Assembly: GCF_000262045.1 (NCBI RefSeq)
Contig: NZ_AJVF01000037.1
Span: 62,001-126,000, forward strand
Length of the DNA stretch: 64,000 nucleotides
Source of the DNA: Bacillus siamensis KCTC 13613
Lineage (GTDB): Bacteria > Bacillota > Bacilli > Bacillales > Bacillaceae
Direction: 5' to 3'
A program made the position numbers and the translations under genes. How positions within the stretch are numbered: position 1 is the first letter of the stretch; every line of letters starts with the position of its first letter. Below are positions 26,688 to 35,553 of the stretch, one piece after another. The notes under the pieces are model-generated. The model saw only the letters and a list, made by a program, of their open reading frames with translations. It was not told the origin of the DNA and searched no databases.

Positions 26688-27819
26688 TAATAATCTCCCC
26701 TTTTTTTATTTTTCGTCTTGCTTCAATACTCAGTCGATAATATTCATTGGAACGTGATAAATCCCCTTCTTCATAAAAATAATCCGCTACTCTGATTGCA
26801 AAATTTTCAATGTCTCCGAACATTCTTTTTTCATTCAGATGCGAAAAGGCTTCTTCAATTAAAGAATATTCATCATCACTAAAATAAAGTCCTTCTATAA
26901 TCTTGAACTTTGCATCATATTCTAAATCCCCGTATTTCTTTGCGACAGATTGCCCCTTTTTTAAATAAGGTAAGGCTTCAACCAGAGCTTTCTGTTTTGT
27001 TTTAACGTTTACTATATTGAACAATGTTTTTGTCACAAATATATGTTCAGTCTTTTCAAAAAACTCTAATGAAGTTTGTAAATATTCAGTGGCTTTATCA
27101 TATTCACCTATGTAATCATAACAAATACCAATATTCATTTTAGACATGCCAATCAAGTAATCTGCACCAATCGATTCAGCTATACGCAATGTGTCTCTAA
27201 ACACATCTAATGCTCTTTCATAATCCAAAGAGTCAATTAAATTACCCGCAATTATATTTTGACATCTTATGGTTTGAACTGCATACGCATCGTACTGTTT
27301 GAAAATTTTAAGCGCCCGATTGGCATAATTTAAAGAGAAATAAGTCTGCTTCATGTAGTAATACACATGGGAGACTTTGAAAAAGAACTCCGCCCTTTCA
27401 ATTTCGTCTTCCACCTCAAATAACTTTTTCTCCGCGATTCGATAAGCACTTATTGCTGTAGTAAGCTCTTTTCTTCTAAATTCATACATTCCCATAAAGA
27501 AATAGAAATAATACTCCAACATGCCGGTTAATTGGCCTTGGGATTCAATTTCCCTTAGCGTCTCATATGCAGTTTCTAAGCTATCCATATTCTTTGATTT
27601 CATATAGCTCAACATGATTTCATGTCTGAATTCTAGCAGCTGATAATATAATAGAGCATCGTGATTTTCAACTATATCAGCTAGTTCAGCTTCAGCTTCC
27701 ACTTTAATTCTTTCTGCTTCATCAACCAAATCACTCTTTATCGCCATGTACCAAGCATTTAGTTTTTTTGTCACCAAATCATATGGAATTTTGCTTCTCT
27801 TTAAAAAACCCTGCTGCAA
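26644..27819 (-). CDS. rapI: Rap-family regulator (RapI-like)
   Basis: The 391-residue protein has an N-terminal three-helix domain (IPYDLVTKKLNAWYMAIKSD) and about seven TPR repeats (ALDVFRDTLRIAESIGADYL, then YDKATEYLQTSLEFFEK). It ends SNEYYRLSIEARRKIKKGEI. Because its Phr carries DRVGA it is RapI-like. RapI activates ICEBs1 excision through ImmA/ImmR, but neither is present here, so it may act on other Rap targets or on an element elsewhere. A TTG start with GGGGGAG upstream is used. Confidence 0.88.
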   Translation of the reverse strand: MQQGFLKRSKIPYDLVTKKLNAWYMAIKSDLVDEAERIKVEAEAELADIVENHDALLYYQLLEFRHEIMLSYMKSKNMDSLETAYETLREIESQGQLTGMLEYYFYFFMGMYEFRRKELTTAISAYRIAEKKLFEVEDEIERAEFFFKVSHVYYYMKQTYFSLNYANRALKIFKQYDAYAVQTIRCQNIIAGNLIDSLDYERALDVFRDTLRIAESIGADYLIGMSKMNIGICYDYIGEYDKATEYLQTSLEFFEKTEHIFVTKTLFNIVNVKTKQKALVEALPYLKKGQSVAKKYGDLEYDAKFKIIEGLYFSDDEYSLIEEAFSHLNEKRMFGDIENFAIRVADYFYEEGDLSRSNEYYRLSIEARRKIKKGEIINEDQPDFVYSHFIG

Positions 27820-27909
27820 GAAAGCTCCCCCATCTTCACTAAATTGTTGTAATATTTAGATTAATCGTATTATGGCAGATCGAACATTTCTTGACAGATT
27901 TTAAACATA

Positions 27910-27938
27910 AAAAAAGAGCAGACTTCTATGTCTGCTCC
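27910..27938 (-). terminator. Hairpin after the small ORF
   Basis: On the minus strand GGAGCAGACATAGAAGTCTGCTC is followed by TTTTTTT. It separates the small ORF from rapI. Confidence 0.75.
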
Positions 27939-27944
27939 AAATCC

Positions 27945-28109
27945 TTACCAATCCAATCCGCCAATATCAGCATAGACACCAGGATAATTAGGAAGAAAAC
28001 GCAAGTTTGCTCCTTTAAATGTCATGCTATTCCCATATAACTTAATCCTCTTATTCTCACCCGTAAAATGACCCTTAACATATTTGGTTCCCCATACCAT
28101 ATCTCCCAT
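27945..28109 (-). CDS. Small ORF of unknown function, possibly a gene tail
   Basis: The 54-residue frame MGDMVWGTKYVKGHF...FLPNYPGVYADIGGLDW has a possible AAAGGGG ribosome site and ends directly at a strong terminator. It lies 50 bp after the GNAT gene on the same strand. Its aromatic, glycine-rich tail looks like the C-terminus of a larger secreted or toxin protein. Family not recognised. Confidence 0.35.
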   Translation of the reverse strand: MGDMVWGTKYVKGHFTGENKRIKLYGNSMTFKGANLRFLPNYPGVYADIGGLDW

Positions 28110-28158
28110 TATCCCCTTTCTACAACAGCATATTTGATACCTGTATTGTTATGTATTT

Positions 28159-28626
28159 TTATAACTTTAAACTCATAATGTACTGCTCACCGATTATGCC
28201 CATTTTTCTAATTCCTGTATCTTGAAACCCAACTTTTAGATACAGTTTTTGAGCAGCTATATTTTTATGATTAACAGCTAAAACAATTTCATTACAGTCG
28301 GGGAATTCATCAGCAACGAATTTCCTTAGTAATAACAAAGCTTGCTTAGCGTAGCCTTTTCCTTGTTTGACTTGATTAATTGATAATGCTGTTAGCAACA
28401 TAGCATGCGGATTATCCGAATAGTCCTTCACTTCGTCAGTTGCGTGTAATAAAAAAAACCCAACTGGTTCTCTATCATTAAGTATAACAATCCGATACTG
28501 TCCTTCTGTTACTTCTTTATAATTGCCCGGTAACGAAGTAAATTGAACTTGCACTTTAGGAAGTTCAAAAGAATCCAAAATATCACTATATTCTTCCGAA
28601 AAGTATACTAACTCAGTTTTATTCAT
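28159..28626 (-). CDS. GNAT-family N-acetyltransferase
   Basis: This 155-residue single-domain acetyltransferase has FLLHATDE, the acetyl-CoA loop QVKQGKGYAKQALLLLRKFV (Q-x-x-G-x-G/A) and the motif-B segment NIAAQKLYLKVGFQDTG. The substrate is unknown. It precedes a small ORF and may share a transcript with it. The ribosome site AAGGGGGAAT is good. Confidence 0.85.
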   Translation of the reverse strand: MNKTELVYFSEEYSDILDSFELPKVQVQFTSLPGNYKEVTEGQYRIVILNDREPVGFFLLHATDEVKDYSDNPHAMLLTALSINQVKQGKGYAKQALLLLRKFVADEFPDCNEIVLAVNHKNIAAQKLYLKVGFQDTGIRKMGIIGEQYIMSLKL

Positions 28627-28888
28627 TTGTCATTCCCCCTTAATTTCATAATACAATAAGAACTTACGTTTTGTGAATTGAAGTAAATATGAAGATAATT
28701 CTTTCACTAAACTGCCCGTTAGTTGATAAAAGAAATAACCTTAAACAGTAAACTTTGATAATCTAAGTGTATTATACGTTTCTATATTTGGAATTAAATT
28801 CTCTTTTATTATCATATCGTTCACCGTAACTTCATTTCTCTGATGATGGATGCTTTCTAATACTTGAAATCACGCCCACGCAAGGTAA

Positions 28889-29488
28889 TTGTTCAGATAT
28901 TTGGTCGCCACACCGTTAAAACGCAGACATAAAGTCTACTCATTCAAAGTGTTTTATACTACTGATTATTTAACAGGAATGCGTTTAGGTGAGATTTTAG
29001 CTCTCAAATGGAAAGACTTAGACAATTTTAGAAGAGAAATCAATGTATACAAAGCAATAACGTACATCAACCAAGAATACATTATTACTCCACCAAAAAC
29101 CAAAAACTCAATTCGCAGAATAAGTATCAATTCAAAACTTATAGCACTGCTAGATCAGTGGAAGCAAAAACAAAAAGAAATTTTTGATGGATTAGGAATT
29201 AAACAAACAGAGGAATCCTATATGTTTCAGTACAAAGATAGACCGCCTACAAAGGATATTTTCAGCAGAAAGATAAAACAGATATGTAAAAGAGGAAATA
29301 TTGAACCTATTCGTTTTCATGATTTGAGACACTCACACGTCGCTTTGCTTATCAACCAAGGCGAAGATTATCTAGTGATAAAAGAACGACTGGGACATGG
29401 TTCAGTTGCCTTTACAATGAACACCTATGGACATCTTTTTCCTAATAAGCAGAAGGAAACTGCCGACCGTTTGGACGAATTACTTTAA
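28889..29488 (+). pseudogene. int: C-terminal half of an ICEBs1-type tyrosine integrase
   Basis: The catalytic half is intact: the first Arg in TGMRLGEILALKWKDL, the HxxR box in RFHDLRHSHVALLI, LGHGSVAFTMN and the nucleophile Tyr in NTYGHLF. The SAM-like core-binding N-terminal domain is missing, and the frame upstream (MFRYLVATPLKRRHKVYSFK) is not homologous. It ends 60 bp from the terminator of the Leu(GAG) tRNA, the expected integrase position next to an attachment site. Loss of the N-terminal domain would fix the island in place. Confidence 0.8.
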
Positions 29489-29548
29489 GTAACTGGTGAG
29501 TTTTGGTGAGCAAGTCCTTTTTCAAGGCCGTATTTTCAGCATAAAAAA

Positions 29549-29583
29549 ATGATACCAAAGGCGGTTAAACCCTTGGTATCATT
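29549..29583 (-). terminator. Terminator of the tRNA operon
   Basis: AATGATACCAA and TTGGTATCATT arms lie right after the last tRNA, followed on the minus strand by TTTTTTTAT. Copies of this hairpin mark scars A-D. Confidence 0.85.
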
Positions 29584-29587
29584 GAGA

Positions 29588-29671
<84 letters not shown>

Positions 29672-29733
29672 GTGTTATGAAGCTGTTTTTCCACTAAGCA
29701 TGTAAGCTAGTGATCAGCACTTTGAAAATAAAG

Positions 29734-29815
29734 TGCGGGTGAAGGGACTCGAACCCCCACGTCGTAAGACACTAGATCCTAAGTCTAGCGCGTCTGCCAA
29801 TTCCGCCACACCCGC
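29734..29815 (-). tRNA. trnS-Leu1: tRNA-Leu (TAG)
   Basis: The acceptor is GCGGGTG/CACCCGC and the anticodon loop is CTTAGGA. CCA is not encoded. Class II variable arm. Confidence 0.93.
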
Positions 29816-29823
29816 GTGACAAG

Positions 29824-29899
29824 TGGTGAGCCATGAAGGACTCGAACCTTCGACCCTCTGATTAAAAGTCAGATGCTCTACCAACTGAGCTAATGGCTC
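29824..29899 (-). tRNA. trnS-Lys: tRNA-Lys (TTT)
   Basis: The 76 nt include encoded CCA. Acceptor GAGCCAT/ATGGCTC, anticodon loop CTTTTAA. Confidence 0.95.
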
Positions 29900-29932
29900 G
29901 CTCTAAAAGTGATTCAAAATTTTAAAATAAAA

Positions 29933-30007
29933 TGGCTGGGCTAGCTGGATTCGAACCAACGCATGACGGAGTCAAAGTCCGTTGCCTTACCGCTTGGCTA
30001 TAGCCCA
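29933..30007 (-). tRNA. trnS-Gln: tRNA-Gln (TTG)
   Basis: The 75 nt include encoded CCA. Acceptor TGGGCTA/TAGCCCA, anticodon loop CTTTGAC. Confidence 0.95.
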
Positions 30008-30018
30008 ACGAAGGTAAA

Positions 30019-30093
30019 TGGTGACCCGTACGGGATTCGAACCCGTGTTACCGCCGTGAAAGGGCGGTGTCTTAACCGCTTGACCAACGGGCC
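30019..30093 (-). tRNA. trnS-Glu: tRNA-Glu (TTC)
   Basis: The 75 nt include encoded CCA. Acceptor GGCCCGT/ACGGGTC, anticodon loop CTTTCAC. Confidence 0.95.
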
Positions 30094-30112
30094 GTCTGGT
30101 TGAGAACTTATC

Positions 30113-30203
30113 TGGCGGAGAAGGAGGGATTTGAACCCTCGCGCCGCTTACGCGACCTACACCCTTAGCAGGGGCGCCTCTTCAGCCACTTGAGTACTTC
30201 TCC
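30113..30203 (-). tRNA. trnS-Ser: tRNA-Ser (GCT)
   Basis: The 91-nt class II tRNA has acceptor GGAGAAG/CTTCTCC, anticodon loop CTGCTAA, a long variable arm and encoded CCA. Confidence 0.95.
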
Positions 30204-30206
30204 ATA

Positions 30207-30281
30207 TGGCTCCACAGGCAGGATTCGAACCTGCGACCGATCGGTTAACAGCCGATAGCTCTACCACTGAGCTACTGTGGA
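30207..30281 (-). tRNA. trnS-Asn: tRNA-Asn (GTT)
   Basis: The 75 nt include encoded CCA. Acceptor TCCACAG/CTGTGGA, anticodon loop CTGTTAA. It is the first tRNA of the operon. Confidence 0.95.
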
Positions 30282-30298
30282 ATAATCAGACTTTCTTC

Positions 30299-30327
30299 AT
30301 TATAAATGATGCGACATATTGTGTCAA
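30299..30327 (-). promoter_or_regulatory. Consensus sigma-A promoter of the tRNA operon
   Basis: TTGACA (30327-30322), exactly 17 bp, then TATAAT (30304-30299): a perfect consensus, 18 bp upstream of tRNA-Asn. Confidence 0.92.
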
Positions 30328-30416
30328 TAAGCAACATTTATTTTTTTAAGAAAGTGTCGTTGTCTCTCAACGACTTTTATAATTTAACATAGAACATTAA
30401 AATGAGTCAAGTCTTT

Positions 30417-30866
30417 TTAAAAAATTCTTTTGATTTTTCCCCTGCACTTTCCGCAGGCATATCTTTCCGGATTCATTGCCCGCTTCTTTATATACTGTTG
30501 GCCGCAGGCCGTGCATCTATACATATATGTTTTCTTTTGTGTCTTTTTTGTTTGGAGCGGCGTGCAGAATCTCGGCGCTCCGACTTTCTGAAGCAGGTCT
30601 CTGAAGTCTTTGTCTCTGTGCTTGTACCCTTTTCCTTCAAGGTGAAGGTGATAATGGCAAAGCTCGTGTTTGATGATGCCTATAAGCTCGCTCCGGCCGT
30701 GTTCGAGCAGATATTTGCGGTTTAATTCGATGTTATGGGAAGACAGCATGTACCGGCCGCCTGTCGTTTTCAGCCGGTCATTGAAAAAGGCCCGGTGACG
30801 GAACGGCTTCCCGAAATCCTGTGCAGAGATGTCTTCCGTCAGCTTTTGAAGTTGTTCGTTATCCAT
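30417..30866 (-). CDS. ydcK: SprT-like zinc metalloprotease-fold protein YdcK
   Basis: The 149-residue SprT-family protein has the zinc motif HELCHYHLHLEGKG (HExxH) near residue 67. A C-terminal zinc ribbon follows (YRCTACGQQYIKKR and YACGKCRGKIKR, two CxxC pairs). SprT-like proteins are thought to process DNA-protein crosslinks or act as peptidases; the bacterial role is unsettled. It ends just before the tRNA operon promoter. A GGGGTGC ribosome site precedes the ATG. Confidence 0.92.
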   Translation of the reverse strand: MDNEQLQKLTEDISAQDFGKPFRHRAFFNDRLKTTGGRYMLSSHNIELNRKYLLEHGRSELIGIIKHELCHYHLHLEGKGYKHRDKDFRDLLQKVGAPRFCTPLQTKKTQKKTYMYRCTACGQQYIKKRAMNPERYACGKCRGKIKRIF

Positions 30867-30964
30867 ATGTGCACCCCGCTTAAAAACATCGAACGGGACA
30901 ATTTACCGTTCGCATACAATATGTTAAAACCGCCCTCTAACTAAAAGCTGAGGAGGAATGAGCC

Positions 30965-31078
30965 ATGCCGAATTGGCTGATGAAACAAATGCAAAAAGCG
31001 TTTTTAGAAAAGGACAATTATCAAATCAAACTGCTGAACCAGTGCTGGTATTTCTACAGAAAAAAACACTGCTCGTAA
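30965..31078 (+). CDS. cmpA: Cortex morphogenetic protein CmpA
   Basis: This tiny 37-residue protein begins MPNWLMKQMQKAFLEKDNYQ and ends NQCWYFYRKKHCS, almost identical to B. subtilis CmpA. CmpA links spore-coat assembly to cortex formation: with SpoIVA and ClpXP it gates cortex synthesis in the mother cell. GAGGAGG lies 8 bases before the ATG. It is divergent from ydcK and convergent with tex, with the terminator starting within its last codons. Confidence 0.93.
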   Translation: MPNWLMKQMQKAFLEKDNYQIKLLNQCWYFYRKKHCS

Positions 31079-31091
31079 GCAGTGCTTTTAT
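31067..31091. terminator. Bidirectional terminator of cmpA and tex
   Basis: AGCACTGCT-type arms (CACTGC...GCAGTG) carry T/A runs on both sides. The stem overlaps the cmpA stop codon. Confidence 0.8.
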
Positions 31092-33247
31092 TTTACCATA
31101 GACAGCGACACTCTGCCCTTTTGCACGTCCACCCCTTCGACCCATACGGTGACAATGTCTCCGACCGATACGATGTCGAGAGGATGTTTGACGAACTGAT
31201 TGCTCAGTTTTGAGATGTGCACAAGCCCGTCTTGCTTGACGCCGATATCGACGAAAGCGCCGAAATCCACAACGTTGCGGACGGTGCCCTGCAATTCCAT
31301 TCCTTCCTTTAAATCCTCAAGCTGCAGAACGTCTTTTTTCAGCAAAGGCTTCGGCACTTCGTCACGGGGATCGCGTTCCGGCCTTGTCAGCTGTCCGCAA
31401 ATATCTGCAAGTGTAATTTCCCCTATACCGAGCTCCTCAGCCGTCTCAGACAGCGGCAGTGCGCTGATTTTCTCTTTTACGTCCGCGCTTCCGATCTGAT
31501 CTGCAGTGAGCTGCAGTTTTTTGAGCAGCGCCTTTGTCTCTTTATAGCTTTCCGGGTGTATCCCGGTGCGGTCAAGCGGCTCCTGGCCTCCGGGCACTCT
31601 CAAGAAGCCGATGCATTGTTCATATGTTTTTGCGCCGAGGCGCGGGATTTCTTTCAGCTCTTTACGATTTGTAAATTTGCCGAGTTCTTCCCTTTTTTTG
31701 ACGATATTGCCGGCGACGGTTTTGGATAATCCGGCTACATATTGAAGCAGCGCGGCGGATGCTGTGTTGACATTTACCCCGACTTGGTTGACGACGGTTT
31801 CTACGACAAAACGGAGAGATTCGTTTAATTGCTTTTGGCTGACATCATGCTGGTATTGCCCGACACCGACGGATTTAGGATCAATTTTTACAAGCTCGGC
31901 CAGCGGGTCCTGCAATCTTCGCGCGATGGAGACGGCGCTGCGCTCTTCGACTTGAAAATCCGGAAATTCCTCACGGGCGATTTCTGACGCGGAATACACG
32001 CTTGCTCCGGCCTCATTGACGATGACGTAATAAATGTCCCGCTCTGTTTCTTTTAACACATCAACGACGAATTGCTCTGTCTCCCGTGATGCCGTGCCGT
32101 TCCCGATCGCCACAACCTCGACTTCGTACCGGTCCAGCAATTCTTTGATTTTTTTCCGGGCTTCCGCTGTCTTTTTGACGGGAGCGTGCGGATAAATGAC
32201 GTCGATTTTCAGCACTTTTCCCGTCTCGTCAACGACTGCCAGTTTGCATCCCGTACGGAAAGCCGGATCGACGCCGAGCACGACTTTTCCCTTCATCGGC
32301 GGCTGCAGCAGGAGCTTACGCAGGTTTTCAGCGAAAATATGGATCGCCTGCGCGTCTGCTTTTTCTGACAGCTCTTTGCGGATGTCACGCTCAATAGCCG
32401 GCTGGATCAGGCGTTTGTAACTGTCCTCAATGGCTTCTTTCAGCGTTTCTTTCACAGGCGTTTCACGGTGTTTGATGATTTGCTTTTCTAAATAAGCTTT
32501 TATCTGATCGGCGGGCGGTTCGATCGCAATCTTTAAAATGCCTTCTTTTTCACCGCGGTTCATCGCGAGCACTCTGTGAGGAACGACCTTTTGGATCGGC
32601 TCTTCGTACTCATAGTACATTTCATAGACGTTTTTCTCATCGTCTGCGGCTGACTTGCCTGCCGCGGATGTGAGAATTCCTTTTTTATACGTTTCCTGGC
32701 GGATCCACTTTCTGAAATGAGGATCATCCGAGATTTGTTCGGCTATGATGTGCTTCGCGCCTTCAATGGCTTCTTCCCTTGTGGCGACTTCCTTTTCTGC
32801 ATTGATATATTGATCAGCCGTTTCGTGTAGACGGTTTTCTTTCGGGAGTGAAAGAATATAGTCCGCAAGCGGTTCAAGCCCTTTGCTTTTGGCGACGGTC
32901 GCTTTTGTTTTCCGTTTTTGTTTGAAGGGACGGTATAAATCCTCGACTTCCTGAAGCTTGGCCGCTTGTTCGATTTTTTGCTTCAGTCCGTCCGTCAGCT
33001 TGTCCTGTTCGGCGATCAATCTGATGACTTCTTCTTTCCGCTGCGTCAGGTTTTGTATGTACTGCCACCGCTCGGAGATTGCCTGAATCTGCACCTCATC
33101 CATTGAGCCGGTCTGCTCTTTTCGGTACCGCGCAATAAACGGAACGGTATTGCCGTCTTCAAGCAGGCGGATGACACTTTCGACATGTTTTTGGGATAAC
33201 GCTGTTTCTTCAGCAATTTGTTTTTTCAAAAGGGCTAATGTTTCCAT
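31088..33247 (-). CDS. ydcI: Tex-family RNA-binding transcription accessory protein (YdcI)
   Basis: The 719-residue protein has the full Tex layout. It comprises an N-terminal helical Tex_N domain, a YqgF-like RNase-H fold (VVLGVDPAFRTGCKLAVVDE, about 320-450), helix-hairpin-helix modules (VNVNTASAALLQYVAGLSKT) and a C-terminal S1 domain (LQGTVRNVVDFGAFVDIGVK, about 650-715). Tex interacts with nucleic acids and elongating polymerase. It lies between cmpA and the SigB operon, transcribed with the latter's strand. Confidence 0.92.
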   Translation of the reverse strand: METLALLKKQIAEETALSQKHVESVIRLLEDGNTVPFIARYRKEQTGSMDEVQIQAISERWQYIQNLTQRKEEVIRLIAEQDKLTDGLKQKIEQAAKLQEVEDLYRPFKQKRKTKATVAKSKGLEPLADYILSLPKENRLHETADQYINAEKEVATREEAIEGAKHIIAEQISDDPHFRKWIRQETYKKGILTSAAGKSAADDEKNVYEMYYEYEEPIQKVVPHRVLAMNRGEKEGILKIAIEPPADQIKAYLEKQIIKHRETPVKETLKEAIEDSYKRLIQPAIERDIRKELSEKADAQAIHIFAENLRKLLLQPPMKGKVVLGVDPAFRTGCKLAVVDETGKVLKIDVIYPHAPVKKTAEARKKIKELLDRYEVEVVAIGNGTASRETEQFVVDVLKETERDIYYVIVNEAGASVYSASEIAREEFPDFQVEERSAVSIARRLQDPLAELVKIDPKSVGVGQYQHDVSQKQLNESLRFVVETVVNQVGVNVNTASAALLQYVAGLSKTVAGNIVKKREELGKFTNRKELKEIPRLGAKTYEQCIGFLRVPGGQEPLDRTGIHPESYKETKALLKKLQLTADQIGSADVKEKISALPLSETAEELGIGEITLADICGQLTRPERDPRDEVPKPLLKKDVLQLEDLKEGMELQGTVRNVVDFGAFVDIGVKQDGLVHISKLSNQFVKHPLDIVSVGDIVTVWVEGVDVQKGRVSLSMVK

Positions 33248-33306
33248 CTCACCAAAGCCTCCATCTCTTCATTCTTTCTCTAGTGTATCAAAAAACGGCG
33301 GAACAT

Positions 33307-33332
33307 AAAAAAAGCAGCCTTACGATAAAAGC
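33307..33332 (-). terminator. Terminator of the sigB operon
   Basis: On the minus strand GCAGC, a loop and GCTGC are followed by TTTTTTT. It overlaps the last codons of rsbX. Confidence 0.75.
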
Positions 33333-33922
33333 TGCCCGAGAATATAGGTCAAATCATCACGTCTGGATGTTGTGTACGGATGAATTGATTTTGATATATC
33401 TTCTATTGAGTGTCCCTGCTTTAAGCAGGTGCGGATATGCGGAACCTCCAGCCCATCCGTGTAGATGATGAATGTCGCCCCTTTTTCGTATGATGACGTA
33501 TACGTTTTGTATTTTTGCGGTTTGCCTGAGAGGTAACCCGAAATCGGGAGCGGATGAAAGACTTCGCCTGATGGGGAGTGCAGAAAGAAACGGACATTCC
33601 CGATCGAACAGTATGTCAGTTCTCTTTTGGTGAAATTGATTTTTAAGATGGAGGCAGTCGCCCCTCTTTTGTTTTTCATCGCTTGGTTACAGCGCTCAAT
33701 GATGCTTTCCACATCCTCATCCGCATATGTTTCCACGATGTCTTTAATAGCTGAGGAGGATTCGTTGGCAAGGGATCCGCTGCCGAGACCGTCGGCTACC
33801 GCGCAAACCAATTCCTCTTCATCCGCCTTTATGAAAAAGCTGTCCCCGCATATGGACTTGCCTTCTTTATTTAATTGGTATACAAGAGTTTGAACATGTT
33901 CGTTTTCTTCAACCTGAATCAT
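33320..33922 (-). CDS. rsbX: RsbX, PP2C phosphatase feedback regulator of the stressosome
   Basis: The 200-residue PP2C-like phosphatase has AVADGLGSGSLANESSS, FTKRELTYCSIGNVRFFLHS and YTDGLEVPH. RsbX dephosphorylates RsbS-P and RsbR-P, resetting the stressosome after stress. It is the last gene of the operon and overlaps the sigB stop. The start ATG coincides with the sigB stop region, as in B. subtilis. Confidence 0.95.
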   Translation of the reverse strand: MIQVEENEHVQTLVYQLNKEGKSICGDSFFIKADEEELVCAVADGLGSGSLANESSSAIKDIVETYADEDVESIIERCNQAMKNKRGATASILKINFTKRELTYCSIGNVRFFLHSPSGEVFHPLPISGYLSGKPQKYKTYTSSYEKGATFIIYTDGLEVPHIRTCLKQGHSIEDISKSIHPYTTSRRDDLTYILGQLLS

Positions 33923-34710
33923 TACATTAGCTCCATGGAGGGATCTCCAATCAAGGCCTCTCTCAGTTTTTTCACCGCTTTCCGCTGTAGGCGCGAGACG
34001 TGCATTTGAGATATTCCGAGAATGTCCCCTGTTTCTTTTTGGCTTTTATTTTGCACAAATGTTAGATCGATAATTTGTTTTTCGCGGTCAGACAGCACAT
34101 GAAGCACGCTTTGGATCATCATCTGCTGGTTGACGCGTTCGTATCCTTCCTCGTGCGAACCGACGATATCAAGGATCGTGACGGTGCTTCCGTCTGCATC
34201 CGCTTCGATGCTGTGATCGACAGAAAGCGCCTGATAGCTTTTTCCCATCTCCATCGTTTCAAGCACTTCCTCTTCTGACACATCGAGAAAGGCTGCGATT
34301 TCTTCGACTTTCGGCGACCGCTGTGTCTCTGTCGTCAGCTGATCCACCGCCATTTTAATGCGCGGCCCGAGTTCTTTAATCCGTCTCGGGACGTGTACGC
34401 TCCATGTTTTATCTCGGAGGAAGCGTTTGATCTCGCCGATGATGGTCGGAATCGCAAATGCTTCAAAGGATTTGCCGACCTCCGGATCATAGCGTTTAAT
34501 GGCGCCGAGAAGCCCGATCATCCCGACCTGGCGGAGATCCTCGTGAAAGCTTTTTCCTTTTGAATATTTCTTTGCCAGCATTTCGACGAGATTGGTATAC
34601 ACCTCGACGAGTGTCTCCTGGGCTTTTTTATTATCATGTATTTGAAAGTCGCGTATGAGCCGATCAACTTCATCTTTAGTTAGTTTCGTAGTTTTTGATG
34701 GTTGTGCCAT
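33922..34710 (-). CDS. sigB: General stress sigma factor SigB
   Basis: The 262-residue group 3 sigma factor has region 2 (FHEDLRQVGMIGLLGAIKRY, FAIPTIIGEIKRFLRDKTWS), region 3 (ELGPRIKMAVDQLTTETQRS) and the region 4 helix-turn-helix (SQKETGDILGISQMHVSRLQ). Only a few residues in the N-terminal and central parts differ from B. subtilis. The start at 34710 gives the standard length and overlaps rsbW by 35 bp, coupling sigma and anti-sigma synthesis. It directs the general stress regulon, including gsiB in this window. Confidence 0.97.
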   Translation of the reverse strand: MAQPSKTTKLTKDEVDRLIRDFQIHDNKKAQETLVEVYTNLVEMLAKKYSKGKSFHEDLRQVGMIGLLGAIKRYDPEVGKSFEAFAIPTIIGEIKRFLRDKTWSVHVPRRIKELGPRIKMAVDQLTTETQRSPKVEEIAAFLDVSEEEVLETMEMGKSYQALSVDHSIEADADGSTVTILDIVGSHEEGYERVNQQMMIQSVLHVLSDREKQIIDLTFVQNKSQKETGDILGISQMHVSRLQRKAVKKLREALIGDPSMELM

Positions 34711-35158
34711 GATCAACTCGCTCCCCATTTAAATACTTTGTCATCGCCACGGTTACGCCAGAGTTGCTTTGAACTTTGACTTCATCCATGAGCGTTTCCA
34801 TTAAATATAGACCGAGTCCTCCTTCTGACAATTGATCGACTGTGTGCGAAGGCGTGTACGGCCCGAGATCCTGCTGCTTCTGATCAAAATCAAAGCTGTC
34901 TCCCTGATCGGCGACAATGACCTCCAGCCGATCCTCAAACACACCGAACCGCACGGATACTTCTCCCTTGTTTTCATCTTTGTATGCATGCTGGACAGCG
35001 TTTGTACAAGCTTCGCTGACAGCGATTTTCAAATCTTCAATGTCATCGTAGGTATAGCCCATTCTGCTGGCGACACCTGATAATGTAAGCCTGACGATCC
35101 CTACGTATTCCGGTTCGGCCGGAATTTTCATCTCAATATAATCAACTGATGTACTCAT
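34676..35158 (-). CDS. rsbW: RsbW, anti-sigma-B factor and RsbV kinase
   Basis: The 160-residue GHKL kinase has the N-box [15 protein letters not shown] and the G-boxes [10 protein letters not shown] and GGLGLYLME. It binds SigB and phosphorylates RsbV. Its start overlaps the rsbV stop by 4 bp. Confidence 0.96.
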   Translation of the reverse strand: MSTSVDYIEMKIPAEPEYVGIVRLTLSGVASRMGYTYDDIEDLKIAVSEACTNAVQHAYKDENKGEVSVRFGVFEDRLEVIVADQGDSFDFDQKQQDLGPYTPSHTVDQLSEGGLGLYLMETLMDEVKVQSNSGVTVAMTKYLNGERVDHGTTIKNYETN

Positions 35159-35484
35159 TGCACGCCACCTTCTGACTTTGCCGAAATGTCGATGATATCC
35201 TTAAGCCCCGTAATTTCAAACAGACGGACGAGCCGATCGGAAAGATTCTCAAGCTTCAAAGAACCGCCTTCCTTGCTCACCGTTTTAAACACGCCTACAA
35301 AAACGCCTAAACCCGTACTGTCCATATAGTTTACATCTTTTAAGCAGATTCTCATGTTTTTCCCCTCGTTTGCCAAGGGCATCAGCTTTTCACGAACCAC
35401 CGGAGCTGAGTATACATCGATTTCTCCAGCGATATTGATTTGTATATCTGAAAGATTCTCCTTCATATCTACCGTTAAATTCAT
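35155..35484 (-). CDS. rsbV: RsbV, anti-anti-sigma factor
   Basis: The 109-residue STAS protein has the phospho-acceptor serine in [13 protein letters not shown]. Unphosphorylated RsbV captures RsbW and frees SigB. It is the first gene after the internal sigma-B promoter. Confidence 0.96.
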   Translation of the reverse strand: MNLTVDMKENLSDIQINIAGEIDVYSAPVVREKLMPLANEGKNMRICLKDVNYMDSTGLGVFVGVFKTVSKEGGSLKLENLSDRLVRLFEITGLKDIIDISAKSEGGVQ

Positions 35485-35527
35485 CGTATCACCTCTGAAA
35501 GTTATCCTTACTCGTGCTAATGGCTTT

Positions 35528-35553
35528 TTACCCGTGCTGCCGTTTTGTTAAAC
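35528..35553 (-). promoter_or_regulatory. Sigma-B promoter inside the operon (before rsbV)
   Basis: GTTTAA (35553-35548), 14 bp, then GGGTAA (35533-35528) fits the sigma-B consensus and sits at the position of the autoregulatory promoter in B. subtilis. The -35 begins at the rsbU stop codon. Confidence 0.9.

Noticed and set aside
30402..30944. Plus-strand frames opposite ydcK
   Set aside because: The minus strand encodes the clear SprT protein with HExxH and zinc ribbon.
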